Shown one piece after another: positions 15,597 through 23,917 of a stretch of 53,727 nt of DNA; the stretch's first letter is position 1; each line of letters opens with the position of its first letter. A program made the position numbers and the translations under genes. This DNA comes from Streptacidiphilus pinicola. Lineage in GTDB: Bacteria > Actinomycetota > Actinomycetes > Streptomycetales > Streptomycetaceae. The stretch spans positions 1-53,727 of the forward strand of contig NZ_QKYN01000087.1 in NCBI RefSeq assembly GCF_003258295.1. The letters run 5' to 3'. The notes under the pieces were generated by a model that saw nothing but the letters and a program-made list of their open reading frames with translations, was not told the DNA's origin and searched no databases.

Positions 15597-15728
15597 CGCG
15601 TGGGGAACGCCGCGCTGTCGCTCCTTCGGCCCAGCCCACGTCGTGTCCGCGCCGATGACGGCGGGTCAGCCCGCACCCTGGTGACCAGGCGGCCGACTCG
15701 CGGCCGCGCGGAGCAGGGAGGCGGGCGC

Positions 15729-16211
15729 ATGGTGAACAACGGGCGTGGGTGGCGGACACTCCTCGCGGTGACCCTCGGCACGGTCGGCGCGATCGGACCG
15801 GCGACGGCCGCCGCGGCGACGCCCCCGCTGCCCCCCAAGAAGCCGCGGCTGGTGCTGGCCGCGCAGCCGCTGGTGGCGATCCGGTCCGGCGGGCGTTCCG
15901 TCGTCCACGAGGAGCTGTGGAACCTCGGCAACGCACCCGAGAGCACGCCGGTGGTCCTCGACGTCAGCCTGCCGCCGGGCGTGTCCGTCACCAACCTCCC
16001 GGCCAACTGCACGCCGCAGCCCCACGGCCACATCGCCGACTGCCTCTTCCCCGCCGGGCTGAAGCCCAGCCACGCGGACCGCGTCGACTTCCCGATCATC
16101 GCCGACCACGGCCTGAAGCCCGCCGTCCTCACCGGCCAGGAACGCGCCGGAGCCAAGGGCGTGCAGGCCCTCGGCAGCCCGGCGAAGTTCTACGTCGTCG
16201 TGCTGTCCTAG
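15729..16211 (+). CDS. Secreted protein with a bacterial surface-domain look, unknown function
   Basis: A 160-residue exported protein. A signal peptide (residues about 8-30, GWRTLLAVTLGTVGAIGPAT) is followed by a Pro-rich spacer PPLPPKKP and one beta-rich domain. That domain has the pattern of cell-surface repeat folds: ELWNLGNAPESTPVVLDVSL, PPGVSVTNLPANC and IADCLFPAGLKPSH, similar to the style of DUF11/NEW3-like domains. Two cysteines (ANC, ADC) may pair. The start ATG 15729 has AGGGAGG upstream. Function unknown. Confidence 0.65.
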   Translation: MVNNGRGWRTLLAVTLGTVGAIGPATAAAATPPLPPKKPRLVLAAQPLVAIRSGGRSVVHEELWNLGNAPESTPVVLDVSLPPGVSVTNLPANCTPQPHGHIADCLFPAGLKPSHADRVDFPIIADHGLKPAVLTGQERAGAKGVQALGSPAKFYVVVLS

Positions 16212-16227
16212 GCGCGCGGGTCAGTCA

Positions 16228-16833
16228 TCACCGGCTTGCGGGGAACCCGCCGTGCCTGGACCAGTCGTCGGCGAGGACCGCCAGGACGTGGGCGTCGACC
16301 CAGGCTCCCTGCCAGTGCAGCGCCTGACGCTTCGTGCCCTCGTGGACGAAGCCGACCCGCTCGTAGACGTGCCGAGCGCGTGGATTGAAGTCGAAGACCT
16401 CAAGGCCGACCCGGTGGATACCGACAGCCTCGAAGGCGTGGGCGAGGATGAGCCGGGTGGCCTCGGTGCCGTAACCACGGCCGAAGGCACGGGGCCCGAC
16501 CAGGGCGATCCGGAACGAACACGACCGGTTGTCGGCATCCAGATCTTCCAGCACCACCTCGCCCAGGTACTCACCCGTGGCCGGCTCCACGACCGCCAGA
16601 TACAGCTCGTCGTCCTCCGCCGCCTGAGCGGAGTACAACGCCTCGGCGCGTTCCAGAACCCCGGGGCGGACCTGCCCATGCGTCCCCGTCAGCCGCCGTA
16701 CGTCCGGGTCGTTCAGGAGTTCCACGAGCCCTGGGGCATCGGCGACCGTGACCGGTCGCAACAGCACCCGCTTCCCGATCAACGTGGGCTTGGCAACGAA
16801 CGAGGGCGTGGGAGACGTCATGACCTCGATCAT
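16228..16833 (-). CDS. GNAT-family N-acetyltransferase, RimJ/RimL type
   Basis: A 201-residue acetyl-CoA-dependent transferase. Motifs in order are LIGKRVLLRPVTVADAPGLV at the N-terminus, GEVVLEDLDADNRSCSFRIA, the acetyl-CoA loop GRGYGTEATRLIL (Q/RxxGxG/A), and FNPRARHVYERVGFVHEGTK, the late RimJ-type segment. The acceptor (protein N-terminus, antibiotic or small amine) cannot be told. An alternative start four codons later (ATG 16821) is possible; neither has an ideal ribosome binding site. It is convergent with the secreted protein gene. Confidence 0.8.
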   Translation of the reverse strand: MIEVMTSPTPSFVAKPTLIGKRVLLRPVTVADAPGLVELLNDPDVRRLTGTHGQVRPGVLERAEALYSAQAAEDDELYLAVVEPATGEYLGEVVLEDLDADNRSCSFRIALVGPRAFGRGYGTEATRLILAHAFEAVGIHRVGLEVFDFNPRARHVYERVGFVHEGTKRQALHWQGAWVDAHVLAVLADDWSRHGGFPASR

Positions 16834-16885
16834 GCCGAACACGGAGCCACCTGCGCGAACGCATAACCGGGGAGAGAGGACGGCG

Positions 16886-17362
16886 TCAGAACTTGGTCTG
16901 CGCGGAGAGGATCGCCTCCCGGATGCGGTGGTAGGTGCCGCAGCGGCAGATGTTGCGGATCTGGTCGAAGTCCGCGTCACCCAGCTGCTGCCCGGCGGCG
17001 CGTGCCTGGAGCACCTTGGCGACGGCGGCCATGATCTGGCCGGGCTGGCAGTAGCCGCACTGCGGAACGTCCATGTCCAGCCAGGCCTGCTGCATGGGGT
17101 GCAGCTCCTGGCCGACCGTGGCCGGCAGGCCCTCGATGGTGGTGACCTGGTCGGTGGCCTGCAGGTCGCCGACCGGGGTGCAGCAGGGGTTGAACGCCTT
17201 GCCGTTGACGTGGCTGGTGCAGGCCTGGCAGACGCCCAGCCCGCAGCCGTACTTCGGCCCCGTGACGCCCAGGATGTCGCGCAGGACCCAGAGCAGTCGG
17301 ACGTCGTCCTCGACGTCGACCGTGACCTGCTGCCCGTTGAGGACGAAGGTGTGCGTAGGCAC
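16886..17362 (-). CDS. 2Fe-2S subunit of a molybdenum hydroxylase (isoquinoline 1-oxidoreductase type)
   Basis: A 158-residue electron-transfer subunit with both iron-sulfur centres of the xanthine dehydrogenase family. The plant-ferredoxin-type centre is YGCGLGVCQACTSHVNG with a later Cys in FNPCCTPV. The second is the [2Fe-2S]-binding fold with CGYCQPGQIMAA and NICRCGTYHRIREAI. GTG 17362 is preceded by AGGAG. It starts 25 bases after the large subunit gene and passes electrons from the molybdopterin site to an external acceptor. No FAD subunit is nearby, which fits the two-subunit IorAB type. Confidence 0.88.
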   Translation of the reverse strand: MPTHTFVLNGQQVTVDVEDDVRLLWVLRDILGVTGPKYGCGLGVCQACTSHVNGKAFNPCCTPVGDLQATDQVTTIEGLPATVGQELHPMQQAWLDMDVPQCGYCQPGQIMAAVAKVLQARAAGQQLGDADFDQIRNICRCGTYHRIREAILSAQTKF

Positions 17363-17387
17363 GCGAGAGCTCCTGCTGTTCGGAGGG

Positions 17388-19706
17388 CTAGTAGGCGCGG
17401 CTGAGACCGTCGGTGGGCGACTGCGGGATCGGGGGGACCGTCGGCAGCGGTGTGAACGCGAGCGGCGCGTCATGGTTGATCGGGAAGGTGGTCGGCATGG
17501 TGCCGGTGGCCCGCCCGTAGGCGCAGGCGACGGCGGCCATCGAGCCCGCGACGGCCAGCTCGCCGGCCCCGCCCGGCGTGCCGGTGGTCGGCGGCATCAC
17601 GTAGATGTCCAGCTCCGGCGGGGTGTTCCACTGGCGGGTGTAGAAGTAGTTGTCCCAGCTGCCCTCCTGGAAGTACCCGCCGTTCAGGTGCAGGCTGGAG
17701 GTCAGCGTGACGGCGATGCCGTCCATGATGCCGCCCATCATCTGGGCTTCCAGGCCCTTGGGGTTGACGGCGAGGCCGACGTCGACGGCGCAGACCACCT
17801 TGGTGACGCGCGGTCCGGTGACGGCGTCCGGGATCTGCCGGTTGACGGTGGCCGGGGTGCAGTCGATCTCGGCCAGGATCGCGACGAAGCCGTGGTACTC
17901 GGGGTGGATCGCGATGCCCTGGGCGGTGCCGGGCGCCATGGTCCGTCCCCAGTTGCCCTCCTGGGCCACCTTGTCGAGCACGGCGATGGCGCGCTGGTCC
18001 TTCAGGAAGCCGCGCCGGAAGTGGTACGGGTCCTGGTTCATGGCGGCGGCGAGCCGGTCCACGATCAGCTCCTGGGCGCAGCGCACGTTCGGCGAGTAGA
18101 TGTTGCGCATGCTGCCGGTGTGGAAGCCGTTGTCGACCTCGGTCAGCAACTGCGTGGTGACGCCGAAGTTGTACGGCGTCTGCTGCGTCATCGAGAAGAT
18201 GGTCTCGGAGAAGGTCAGCCCGCCCACCGGCAGCTTGGCGGCCTCGGCGGTGATGATCTCGCCGAGTCCGTGCCCGAACTCGGTGGCCACGGAAGTGTGC
18301 CGCTGGTCCAGGGTGAGCACCTGGCCCAGCGAGTAGGTGGCCCGCACCCGGGAGATGGACATCGGGTGCGCGCGACCGTGCCGGAAGTCGTCGGTGCGGT
18401 GCCACATCAGCCGCACCGGCTTGCCCATCGCCTGCGACACCTCCGCCGCCTCCAGCGCGGCGTCGTGGAAGAGCTTGCGTCCGAACGAGCCGCCGCCCTG
18501 GGTGACATGGACGGTGACGGCGCCGACGGGCAGGCCGAGCTTGGCCGCGATCTCCTCCTGGGCCGTGATCGGGGCCTTGACGGAGGCCCAGATCTCCGCG
18601 CTGCCGGAACGCACGTCGGCGACGGCGCAGTTGCTCTCCAGTGCGCTGTTGCTGGCGAAGTGGAAGGTGAAGCGGGCGTCGACCGCCGCCGTCAGCAGCG
18701 GCAGCGGCGGGGTGACCAGCGGGTTCTCCGCGGCCCTCAGCTCGGCGAGCACGGTCGCGTCGGTGGCCGCGTCCTCGCTGCCGGGGCCCCAGGTGACCTG
18801 CAACGCCCGCACCGCGTCGATGCACTGGCCGAAGGTGCGGCCGCGCACGGCCACGCCGGTGGAGACCACGGCCACGTCGGTGATCCCGGGCATGGCCGCC
18901 ACCACGGCCTGGTTCTGCACCGAGACGACGGTGCCGTTGATCGTCGGCGGCCGGCAGATCATGGCCGGCATCGCGTTCGGCACCTGCACGTCCATCGCGA
19001 ACTTCTTGCGTCCGGTGACGGCGTCGAGCGCGTCGATGCGGTTCTGCGGCGTGCCGATGACGCTGAACGCGGAGGCCGGCTTCAGCGTGACCGACACCTG
19101 AAGGTTGGTCAGGCTGGCGGCCTTGACGGCGAGTTCGGCGTAGCTGAGGGAGCGGCCGTCGGGGGCGGTGATCACGCCCTGGAGTGCGGACAGCGCGGAG
19201 AGCGGCACGCCCAGCTCGGTGGCCGCGGCCTCCAGCAGTTGCTGCTTGGCGGTCGCGGCGGCGACGCGGACGGGTGTGTAGGTGGAGATGGTGGTGTTGG
19301 AGCCGCCGGTCAGCTGGTTGAAGAGCAGCTCGGGCCGGGCGTCGGCGAGGGAGACCTGCACCTTGTCCAGCGGCAGGTCCAGCTCCTCCGCGATGAGCAT
19401 GGCGGTGGAGGTGGTGATGCCCTGGCCGACCTCGGTGCGCGGCAGCGCGAAGGAGGCGGTGCCGTCCGCGTTGACGGTGATGGTGATGAGGTTCGCCGTC
19501 GCGAGCGTGGCGTCCGTCAGCATGTCGTTGAGGTCGTACAGGTCGGCCGGCTCCGGCACGCCCGGCACGGCGGCCTCGGCGCGCGGCGCGGCGGCGCCCT
19601 CGCCGAGCTGCGCCGCGACGGTCAGCGTGGAGGCGGCGAGCACGTAGCCGAGGAAGCGCCGCCGCCCGATGCCCGAGGGCTCCTGCTCGCCCGAGATGTC
19701 ACCCAT
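17388..19706 (-). CDS. Molybdopterin-binding large subunit of an aldehyde/isoquinoline oxidoreductase
   Basis: A 772-residue catalytic subunit of the xanthine dehydrogenase superfamily, IorB-like. A twin-arginine export signal GRRRFLGYVLAASTLTVAAQ at the N-terminus indicates folded export to the cell envelope. Cofactor landmarks are RTEVGQGITTSTAMLIAEEL, VHVTQGGGSFGRKLF (molybdopterin contact), NIYSPNVRCAQELIVDRLAA and GTPGGAGELAVAG, which holds the catalytic Glu. It hydroxylates an N-heterocycle or oxidises an aldehyde using water; the substrate is unknown. The gene precedes its 2Fe-2S subunit. Maturation and chaperone genes are not in the window. Confidence 0.87.
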   Translation of the reverse strand: MGDISGEQEPSGIGRRRFLGYVLAASTLTVAAQLGEGAAAPRAEAAVPGVPEPADLYDLNDMLTDATLATANLITITVNADGTASFALPRTEVGQGITTSTAMLIAEELDLPLDKVQVSLADARPELLFNQLTGGSNTTISTYTPVRVAAATAKQQLLEAAATELGVPLSALSALQGVITAPDGRSLSYAELAVKAASLTNLQVSVTLKPASAFSVIGTPQNRIDALDAVTGRKKFAMDVQVPNAMPAMICRPPTINGTVVSVQNQAVVAAMPGITDVAVVSTGVAVRGRTFGQCIDAVRALQVTWGPGSEDAATDATVLAELRAAENPLVTPPLPLLTAAVDARFTFHFASNSALESNCAVADVRSGSAEIWASVKAPITAQEEIAAKLGLPVGAVTVHVTQGGGSFGRKLFHDAALEAAEVSQAMGKPVRLMWHRTDDFRHGRAHPMSISRVRATYSLGQVLTLDQRHTSVATEFGHGLGEIITAEAAKLPVGGLTFSETIFSMTQQTPYNFGVTTQLLTEVDNGFHTGSMRNIYSPNVRCAQELIVDRLAAAMNQDPYHFRRGFLKDQRAIAVLDKVAQEGNWGRTMAPGTAQGIAIHPEYHGFVAILAEIDCTPATVNRQIPDAVTGPRVTKVVCAVDVGLAVNPKGLEAQMMGGIMDGIAVTLTSSLHLNGGYFQEGSWDNYFYTRQWNTPPELDIYVMPPTTGTPGGAGELAVAGSMAAVACAYGRATGTMPTTFPINHDAPLAFTPLPTVPPIPQSPTDGLSRAY

Positions 19707-19747
19707 GCAGCGATCTTGTCGGGTCCGCGGCGTGTTGCGCTAGAGCT

Positions 19748-20398
19748 TCAACCAAAGGCGTGCGGAAAAAGTTGTTCCAGGCTACGAACGGTCTGCGCAC
19801 TGTCGGTGTGGTGCAGGCCCCGGATGCCCAGGCGCGCGGCGCCGTCGAGGTTCTGCTTCAGGTCGTCGATCATCACGCAGTCCTCGGGCGCGACGCCGAG
19901 GCGCTCGCAGGCGATCGCGTAGATCCGGCGGCTCGGCTTGCGTTCGCCGACCTGGCTGGAGATGACGGCGACGTCGCACAGCGTCTCCAGGTCCACGTCG
20001 CGGTAGAGGTCGTCGCCGAGGGCGTTGGAGACCAGCGCGACCGGGACGCCGCTCTGATGGAGCCTGCGCACGGCCGCCAGCATCCGTTCGTCGGGCCGGA
20101 TCTCCGCGGCGAGCGCGTCGAGCAGTCCGTCCGGCGCGACCTCCACGCCACGGGCGCGCAGCGCACCGGCGAGCGCCTCCTCGAAGCCCGCCTGCGGCAG
20201 CAGACCGCGCTCGTGCGCGACGAGGGCGCGAGAGACCTCCTCGTCCCCGCGCAGCAGCCGCTCGACGGCGAGCGGGTCGCCGGTGAGCCGGGCGGAGCAG
20301 GCGCGGAAGGAGACGAAGATGTCCGTGGTGAGCACGCCGCCGTAGTCGACGAGCACGGCCTTCGGCGGCGCGGGGTCGGCCTCGGTGGTCGACGTCAT
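19748..20398 (-). CDS. HAD-superfamily hydrolase
   Basis: A 216-residue haloacid-dehalogenase-fold phosphatase. Motif I is VLVDYGGVLT with nucleophile Asp18, motif II is ALVSNALGDD, the motif III Lys is in GERKPSRRIY, and motif IV is CVMIDDLKQNLDGA. The DYGGVL variant of motif I is typical of the group that includes the N-terminal phosphatase-like part of epoxide hydrolase and of ACAD10. ATG 20398 overlaps the enoyl-CoA hydratase stop (ATGA), so it is the last gene of the acyl-CoA dehydrogenase operon. The substrate is unknown, perhaps a phosphorylated acyl intermediate. Confidence 0.82.
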   Translation of the reverse strand: MTSTTEADPAPPKAVLVDYGGVLTTDIFVSFRACSARLTGDPLAVERLLRGDEEVSRALVAHERGLLPQAGFEEALAGALRARGVEVAPDGLLDALAAEIRPDERMLAAVRRLHQSGVPVALVSNALGDDLYRDVDLETLCDVAVISSQVGERKPSRRIYAIACERLGVAPEDCVMIDDLKQNLDGAARLGIRGLHHTDSAQTVRSLEQLFPHAFG

Positions 20399-21231
20399 GT
20401 CAGGTCCCCCTGCGGGTGCGGTTCCGGGGCGGGCAACGGCGGGAAGGCGGGGGCGCGGCGCTCCAGGTAGCTGGCGACGCCCTCGCGCACGTCCGGACGG
20501 GCGAAGCCCTCCAGCATCAGCGCGTCCGCCTCGGCGACGGACGCGGCGAAGCCGCTGTCCAGGGCACGCCGCACCTGCCCCTTGATCATCTGCATCGACC
20601 AGGGCGAGCACTGCTCGGCGAGCTCGGTGGCGTAGGCGACGGCGGCGTCCAGCAGCCCGTCGGGCTCGACGACGAAGTCCACCAGGCCCATGGCCAGGGC
20701 CTCTTGGCCGCGCACGACCCGGCTGGAGAGCAGCAGGTCCATGGCCCGGCTCGCGCCGACCAGGCGCGGCAGCAGCCAGGCGATGCCGTACTCGGCGATC
20801 AGGCCGCGCCGTGCGAAGGCGGTGGTGAGCTTGGCGTCGGGCGCGGCGAAGCGGATGTCGCAGTAGAGCGCCTCCACCAGGCCCAGCCCGGCCGCCGCGC
20901 CGTTGACGGCGGCGATGAGCGGCTTGCGCAGCTCCAGCGGCCGGGTGCGCGGACGGCTGCGGGCGGGGAGCTTGGCGAGAGTCTCCGGGTCCGCGTTCCC
21001 GGCGGCCTCAAGGTCCTCCAGGTCGGCGCCGGCGCAGAAGCCCCGCCCGGTGCCGGTCACCACGACGGCGCGGACCTCCGGGTCGGCCTCGGCCTGGTCG
21101 AGCAGGTCGAAGTAGCGGTCCTCCAGGGCGTAGGTCCAGGCGTTGAGCCGCTCGGGGCGGTTCAGGGTCAGCACCAGGACGGGTCCGCGGCGCTCCGCGA
21201 GCACCGTGTCCGTGGCGAGTGAGGTCTCCAT
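20395..21231 (-). CDS. Enoyl-CoA hydratase/isomerase
   Basis: A 278-residue crotonase-family protein. The N-terminus ERRGPVLVLTLNRPERLNAW leads into the oxyanion-hole segment GRGFCAGADLEDLE, with the second oxyanion segment in NGAAAGLGLVEALYCDIRFA and an Arg/Gly-rich FARRGLIAEYGIAWLLPRLV. It should hydrate or isomerise an enoyl-CoA. I use ATG 21231, which has GGAGGAG about nine bases upstream; ATG 21240 is too close to that site. It is the second gene of the ACAD operon, 24 bases after the dehydrogenase gene, and its stop overlaps the HAD gene start. Confidence 0.88.
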   Translation of the reverse strand: METSLATDTVLAERRGPVLVLTLNRPERLNAWTYALEDRYFDLLDQAEADPEVRAVVVTGTGRGFCAGADLEDLEAAGNADPETLAKLPARSRPRTRPLELRKPLIAAVNGAAAGLGLVEALYCDIRFAAPDAKLTTAFARRGLIAEYGIAWLLPRLVGASRAMDLLLSSRVVRGQEALAMGLVDFVVEPDGLLDAAVAYATELAEQCSPWSMQMIKGQVRRALDSGFAASVAEADALMLEGFARPDVREGVASYLERRAPAFPPLPAPEPHPQGDLT

Positions 21232-21255
21232 GACGCGCATCTCCTCCCGAACGAC

Positions 21256-22470
21256 TCAGGCCTGGCGGTACTTGGCGAGTTCCTGCTTGGCGATGGCCGC
21301 CTTGTGGACCTCGTCCGGCCCGTCGGCGATCCGCAGCGTGCGCAGGTGGGCGTAGGCGCTGGCGAGCGGGAAGTCGTCGGTGACACCGGCGGCGCCGAAG
21401 ACCTGGATGGCCCGGTCGACGATCTTCAGGGCGACGTTGGGCGCGGCGACCTTGATGGCCGCGATCTCGGTGCGGGCGGCCTTGTTGCCGACGGTGTCCA
21501 TCATCCAGGCGGCCTTGAGGGTCAGCAGCCGGATCTGCTCGATCTCGATGCGGGCCTCGGCGATCCAGTCCTGGATGTTGCCGCGGTCGGCGACCGGCTT
21601 GCCGAAGGTGGTGCGCGACAGCGCGCGGCGGCACATCAGCCCCAGCGCCCGCTCGGCCATGCCGATGGCCCGCATGCAGTGGTGGATCCGGCCCGGCCCG
21701 AGACGCGCCTGGCTGATCGCGAAGCCCTCGCCCTCACCCTTGAGCACGTCGGCGAGCGGCACCCGCACGTTCTCGAAGGTGATCTCGGCGTGGCCCTCGC
21801 GGTCCTGGTAGCCGAAGACGGGCAGCCCGCGCAGCACGGTGACGCCGGGGGCGTCGATCGGGACGACCATCATCGACTGCTGGCGGTGGCGCTCGGCGGT
21901 CGGGTCGGTCTTGCCCATCACGATCATCACCGTGCAGTGGGCGTGCAGCGCGTTGGAGGCGAACCACTTGCGGCCGTTGAGCACGTAGTGGTCGCCCTGG
22001 CGCTCCATGCGCAGCTCGATGTTGGTCGCGTCGGAGCTGGCGACGGCCGGCTCGGTCATGGCGAAGGCCGAGCGGATGGTGCCGTCCAGGAGCGGCTTCA
22101 GGTACTTCTCCTGGTGCTCCTCGGTGCCGAAGAGGGTGAACACCTCCATGTTGCCGGTGTCGGGCGCGGCGCAGTTGGTCGCCTCCGGCGCGAGGTGGGC
22201 GCTGCGGCCCATGATCTCGGCGAGCGGCGCGTACTCCAGGTTGGTCAGGCCGGCGCCCCACTTCGGGTCCGGGTGGAAGAGGTTCCACAGCCCGCGCCGG
22301 CGCGCCTCGGCCTTGAGCTCCTCGATGACCGGCGGCTGGAAGTGCGGATCGCCCGCGGCGCGCATCTGCTCCTCGTAGACGGCCTCGGCGGGGTAGACGT
22401 GCGTGTCCATGAAGTCCAGCAGTTCGGCCTGGTACTTCTGGGCGCGCTCCGACAGCTCGAAGAGGGACAT
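21256..22470 (-). CDS. Acyl-CoA dehydrogenase, ACAD10/11-like
   Basis: A 404-residue FAD enzyme. The N-terminal helices ([29 protein letters not shown]) resemble the ACAD10/11-like group. [20 protein letters not shown] and [20 protein letters not shown] are the beta-domain flavin contacts. In the C-terminal domain, [20 protein letters not shown] and [20 protein letters not shown] are typical. It oxidises an acyl-CoA to the enoyl form, perhaps a hydroxylated or branched one. ATG 22470 has AGGAG six bases upstream. It is the first gene of the ACAD-ECH-HAD operon, with an operator-like site 50 bases upstream at 22519-22540. Confidence 0.9.
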   Translation of the reverse strand: MSLFELSERAQKYQAELLDFMDTHVYPAEAVYEEQMRAAGDPHFQPPVIEELKAEARRRGLWNLFHPDPKWGAGLTNLEYAPLAEIMGRSAHLAPEATNCAAPDTGNMEVFTLFGTEEHQEKYLKPLLDGTIRSAFAMTEPAVASSDATNIELRMERQGDHYVLNGRKWFASNALHAHCTVMIVMGKTDPTAERHRQQSMMVVPIDAPGVTVLRGLPVFGYQDREGHAEITFENVRVPLADVLKGEGEGFAISQARLGPGRIHHCMRAIGMAERALGLMCRRALSRTTFGKPVADRGNIQDWIAEARIEIEQIRLLTLKAAWMMDTVGNKAARTEIAAIKVAAPNVALKIVDRAIQVFGAAGVTDDFPLASAYAHLRTLRIADGPDEVHKAAIAKQELAKYRQA

Positions 22471-22518
22471 CAGGGGCTCCTGCCGTGAGGGTTCGACCTT
22501 GTACGTCATCCTTTCTAG

Positions 22519-22540
22519 TTGAATCCAACGTCAAGTTCAA
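22519..22540. promoter_or_regulatory. TetR-type operator copy 1, in the acyl-CoA dehydrogenase promoter
   Basis: Read on the minus strand: TTGAA, CTTGACGTTGGA, TTCAA. The outer pentamers form an inverted repeat. The same 22-bp sequence with few changes is found twice more at 24849-24870 and 24899-24920. It lies 50 bases before the dehydrogenase start and is probably bound by the TetR protein encoded next door. Confidence 0.7.
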
Positions 22541-22579
22541 GTACTCGCGGGCCGCGGGCACCCGTACACCGGGCAACGC

Positions 22580-22613
22580 GAAGGGGCCCGACGTGAGAAC
22601 GTCGGGCCCCTTC
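22580..22613 (-). terminator. Hairpin terminator after the TetR gene
   Basis: A perfect 15-bp stem (gaaggggcccgacgt / acgtcgggccccttc) around gaga, 15 bases beyond the TetR stop codon. It separates the regulator operon from the dehydrogenase promoter. Confidence 0.75.
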
Positions 22614-22628
22614 TGGTCGACCGTGGAA

Positions 22629-23291
22629 CTACTGCGGAGCGTGGCCGCCCGGCTCGCGCAGCTGCAGGGCGTTGCACCAGATCTGGTTGAGCGTGCCCAC
22701 CAGCCGCTCGAAGGCGAAGCGCTGCTCCAGCACGTAGACCATGTACGCCATCCGGCTCACCATGTGCGACAGCGCGTGAGCCGTCACCAGCGGGTCCAGC
22801 GAGGGGTCGGCCTCGCCGCGCTCCTGGAGCTGACGGATCAGCTTGGCGTTGCGCTGCGCGAAGGCGTTGCCGCGCTGGATGCGCAGCGCGCGGAAGGTCG
22901 GGTCGATCTGCGCGACCTGCTCGAACAGCGCCATCAGGCGGGCGTTCTGCTTGTAGGAGCGCAGGTACTCGCGGTTGGAGGCGTCGATCAGCTCGCGGGC
23001 GTCGGTGATGCCGGTGCGCTCGCGCAGGTGCGGGTGGAGCATCTCCTCCTGCACCTGCTCCACGACGGCCGCGAAGATCTCCTCTTTGTTGTTGAAGTAC
23101 GTGTAGAAGGAGCCGGAGGCGACGCCCGCGGCCTTGGAGATGTCGGTGATCCGCGCGTCCAGATAGCCGTCGCGCTCGAAGACCTCGCGGGCGCCCGCGA
23201 CGAGCGCCTTCCGGGTCCGCTCGCCGCGCGCGCTGCGCGGCGTCATGATCCGCACGTTCGAGCTGTCGCCGGTCGGGATCTGGTCTGCCAC
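22629..23291 (-). CDS. TetR-family transcriptional regulator of acyl-CoA metabolism genes
   Basis: A 220-residue repressor-type protein. The N-terminal DNA-binding domain is clear: GERTRKALVAGAREVFERDG, YLDARITDISKAAGVASGSF, YTYFNNKEEIFAAVVEQV. The helical C-terminal ligand domain continues with LHPHLRERTGITDARELIDA and RLMALFEQVAQIDPTFRALR. The start is GTG 23291 with GGAGGG six bases upstream. It is the last gene of a possible hydrolase-MaoC-TetR operon and lies between the two promoter regions carrying the three 22-bp sites. The likely inducer is an acyl-CoA made by the neighbouring synthetase. Confidence 0.88.
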   Translation of the reverse strand: MADQIPTGDSSNVRIMTPRSARGERTRKALVAGAREVFERDGYLDARITDISKAAGVASGSFYTYFNNKEEIFAAVVEQVQEEMLHPHLRERTGITDARELIDASNREYLRSYKQNARLMALFEQVAQIDPTFRALRIQRGNAFAQRNAKLIRQLQERGEADPSLDPLVTAHALSHMVSRMAYMVYVLEQRFAFERLVGTLNQIWCNALQLREPGGHAPQ

Positions 23292-23360
23292 GCGTATCCC
23301 TCCGAGCTTCGACCTGGCTTTCTGCCTGGGATGATAGCAATCCGCCCGCCCGGGGCCGGA

Positions 23361-23858
23361 TCAGCCGGCCTTCTCCGCGCTGTGCTGTTCGACGACGCGC
23401 GCCAGCGACTCCGCCACCACGATCGGCTTCTCCCCGCCCTCGCGCTCGACGACGTGCTGCGCCCGCAGCTGGATGCCGCCGGGGACGGGGTCGGCGGCCA
23501 GCAGGGTCAGCCGCATCCGGATCCGCGAGCCGACCGGCAGCGGCGCGGGGAAACGTACCTTGTCGTAGCCGTAGTTGAGCCCGTGCGCGAAGCCGTCCAG
23601 GGCCAGCAGCGTGTAGGAGAAGGCCGGGCCGAGGGCGAGGCTGTAGAGGCCGTGCGCGATCGTGCCGCCCAGCGGGCTCGCCGCGGCGCGCTCGGGGTCG
23701 ACGTGGATCCACTGCTTGTCGCCGGTGACCTCGGCGAAGGCGTCGACGCGCTCCTGGGTGACGTCGTGCCAGTCCGTCGGGCCGATCTCCTGGCCGATCA
23801 GCTGCTGCAGCTCGGCGAGGTTGGTCGGGCGGACCGGGAGGACGCTGGTGTCGATCAT
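23361..23858 (-). CDS. MaoC-like hot-dog dehydratase
   Basis: A 165-residue single hot-dog-fold enzyme of the R-specific enoyl-CoA hydratase type. The hydratase motif is present: DAFAEVTGDKQWIHVDPERA with catalytic Asp and His, followed by GGTIAHGLYSLALGPAF. It probably adds water to an enoyl-CoA or removes it from a 3-hydroxyacyl-CoA. It is in a unit with the alpha/beta hydrolase gene upstream (49-base gap) and the TetR gene downstream (69-base gap). The ribosome binding site (aaagg) is weak. Confident family call; chain length unknown. Confidence 0.86.
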   Translation of the reverse strand: MIDTSVLPVRPTNLAELQQLIGQEIGPTDWHDVTQERVDAFAEVTGDKQWIHVDPERAAASPLGGTIAHGLYSLALGPAFSYTLLALDGFAHGLNYGYDKVRFPAPLPVGSRIRMRLTLLAADPVPGGIQLRAQHVVEREGGEKPIVVAESLARVVEQHSAEKAG

Positions 23859-23880
23859 CTGCGGGGCGGGCCTTTCGTCG

Positions 23881-23917
23881 GAGGGTGGCTCGTCAGGGGG
23901 TGGCTCGTCAGAGGGTG
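23881..23917. repeat. 15-bp tandem repeat at the end of the hydrolase gene
   Basis: gagggtggctcgtca and gggggtggctcgtca follow each other, then a partial third copy (gagggtg). The second unit contains the stop codon of the alpha/beta hydrolase gene. Slippage repeat; no role seen. Confidence 0.6.

Noticed and set aside
16571-19922. Long plus-strand frame opposite the molybdenum hydroxylase genes
   Set aside because: Gly/Asp/Val/His-rich shadow; the minus strand has iron-sulfur and molybdopterin motifs and a Tat signal.
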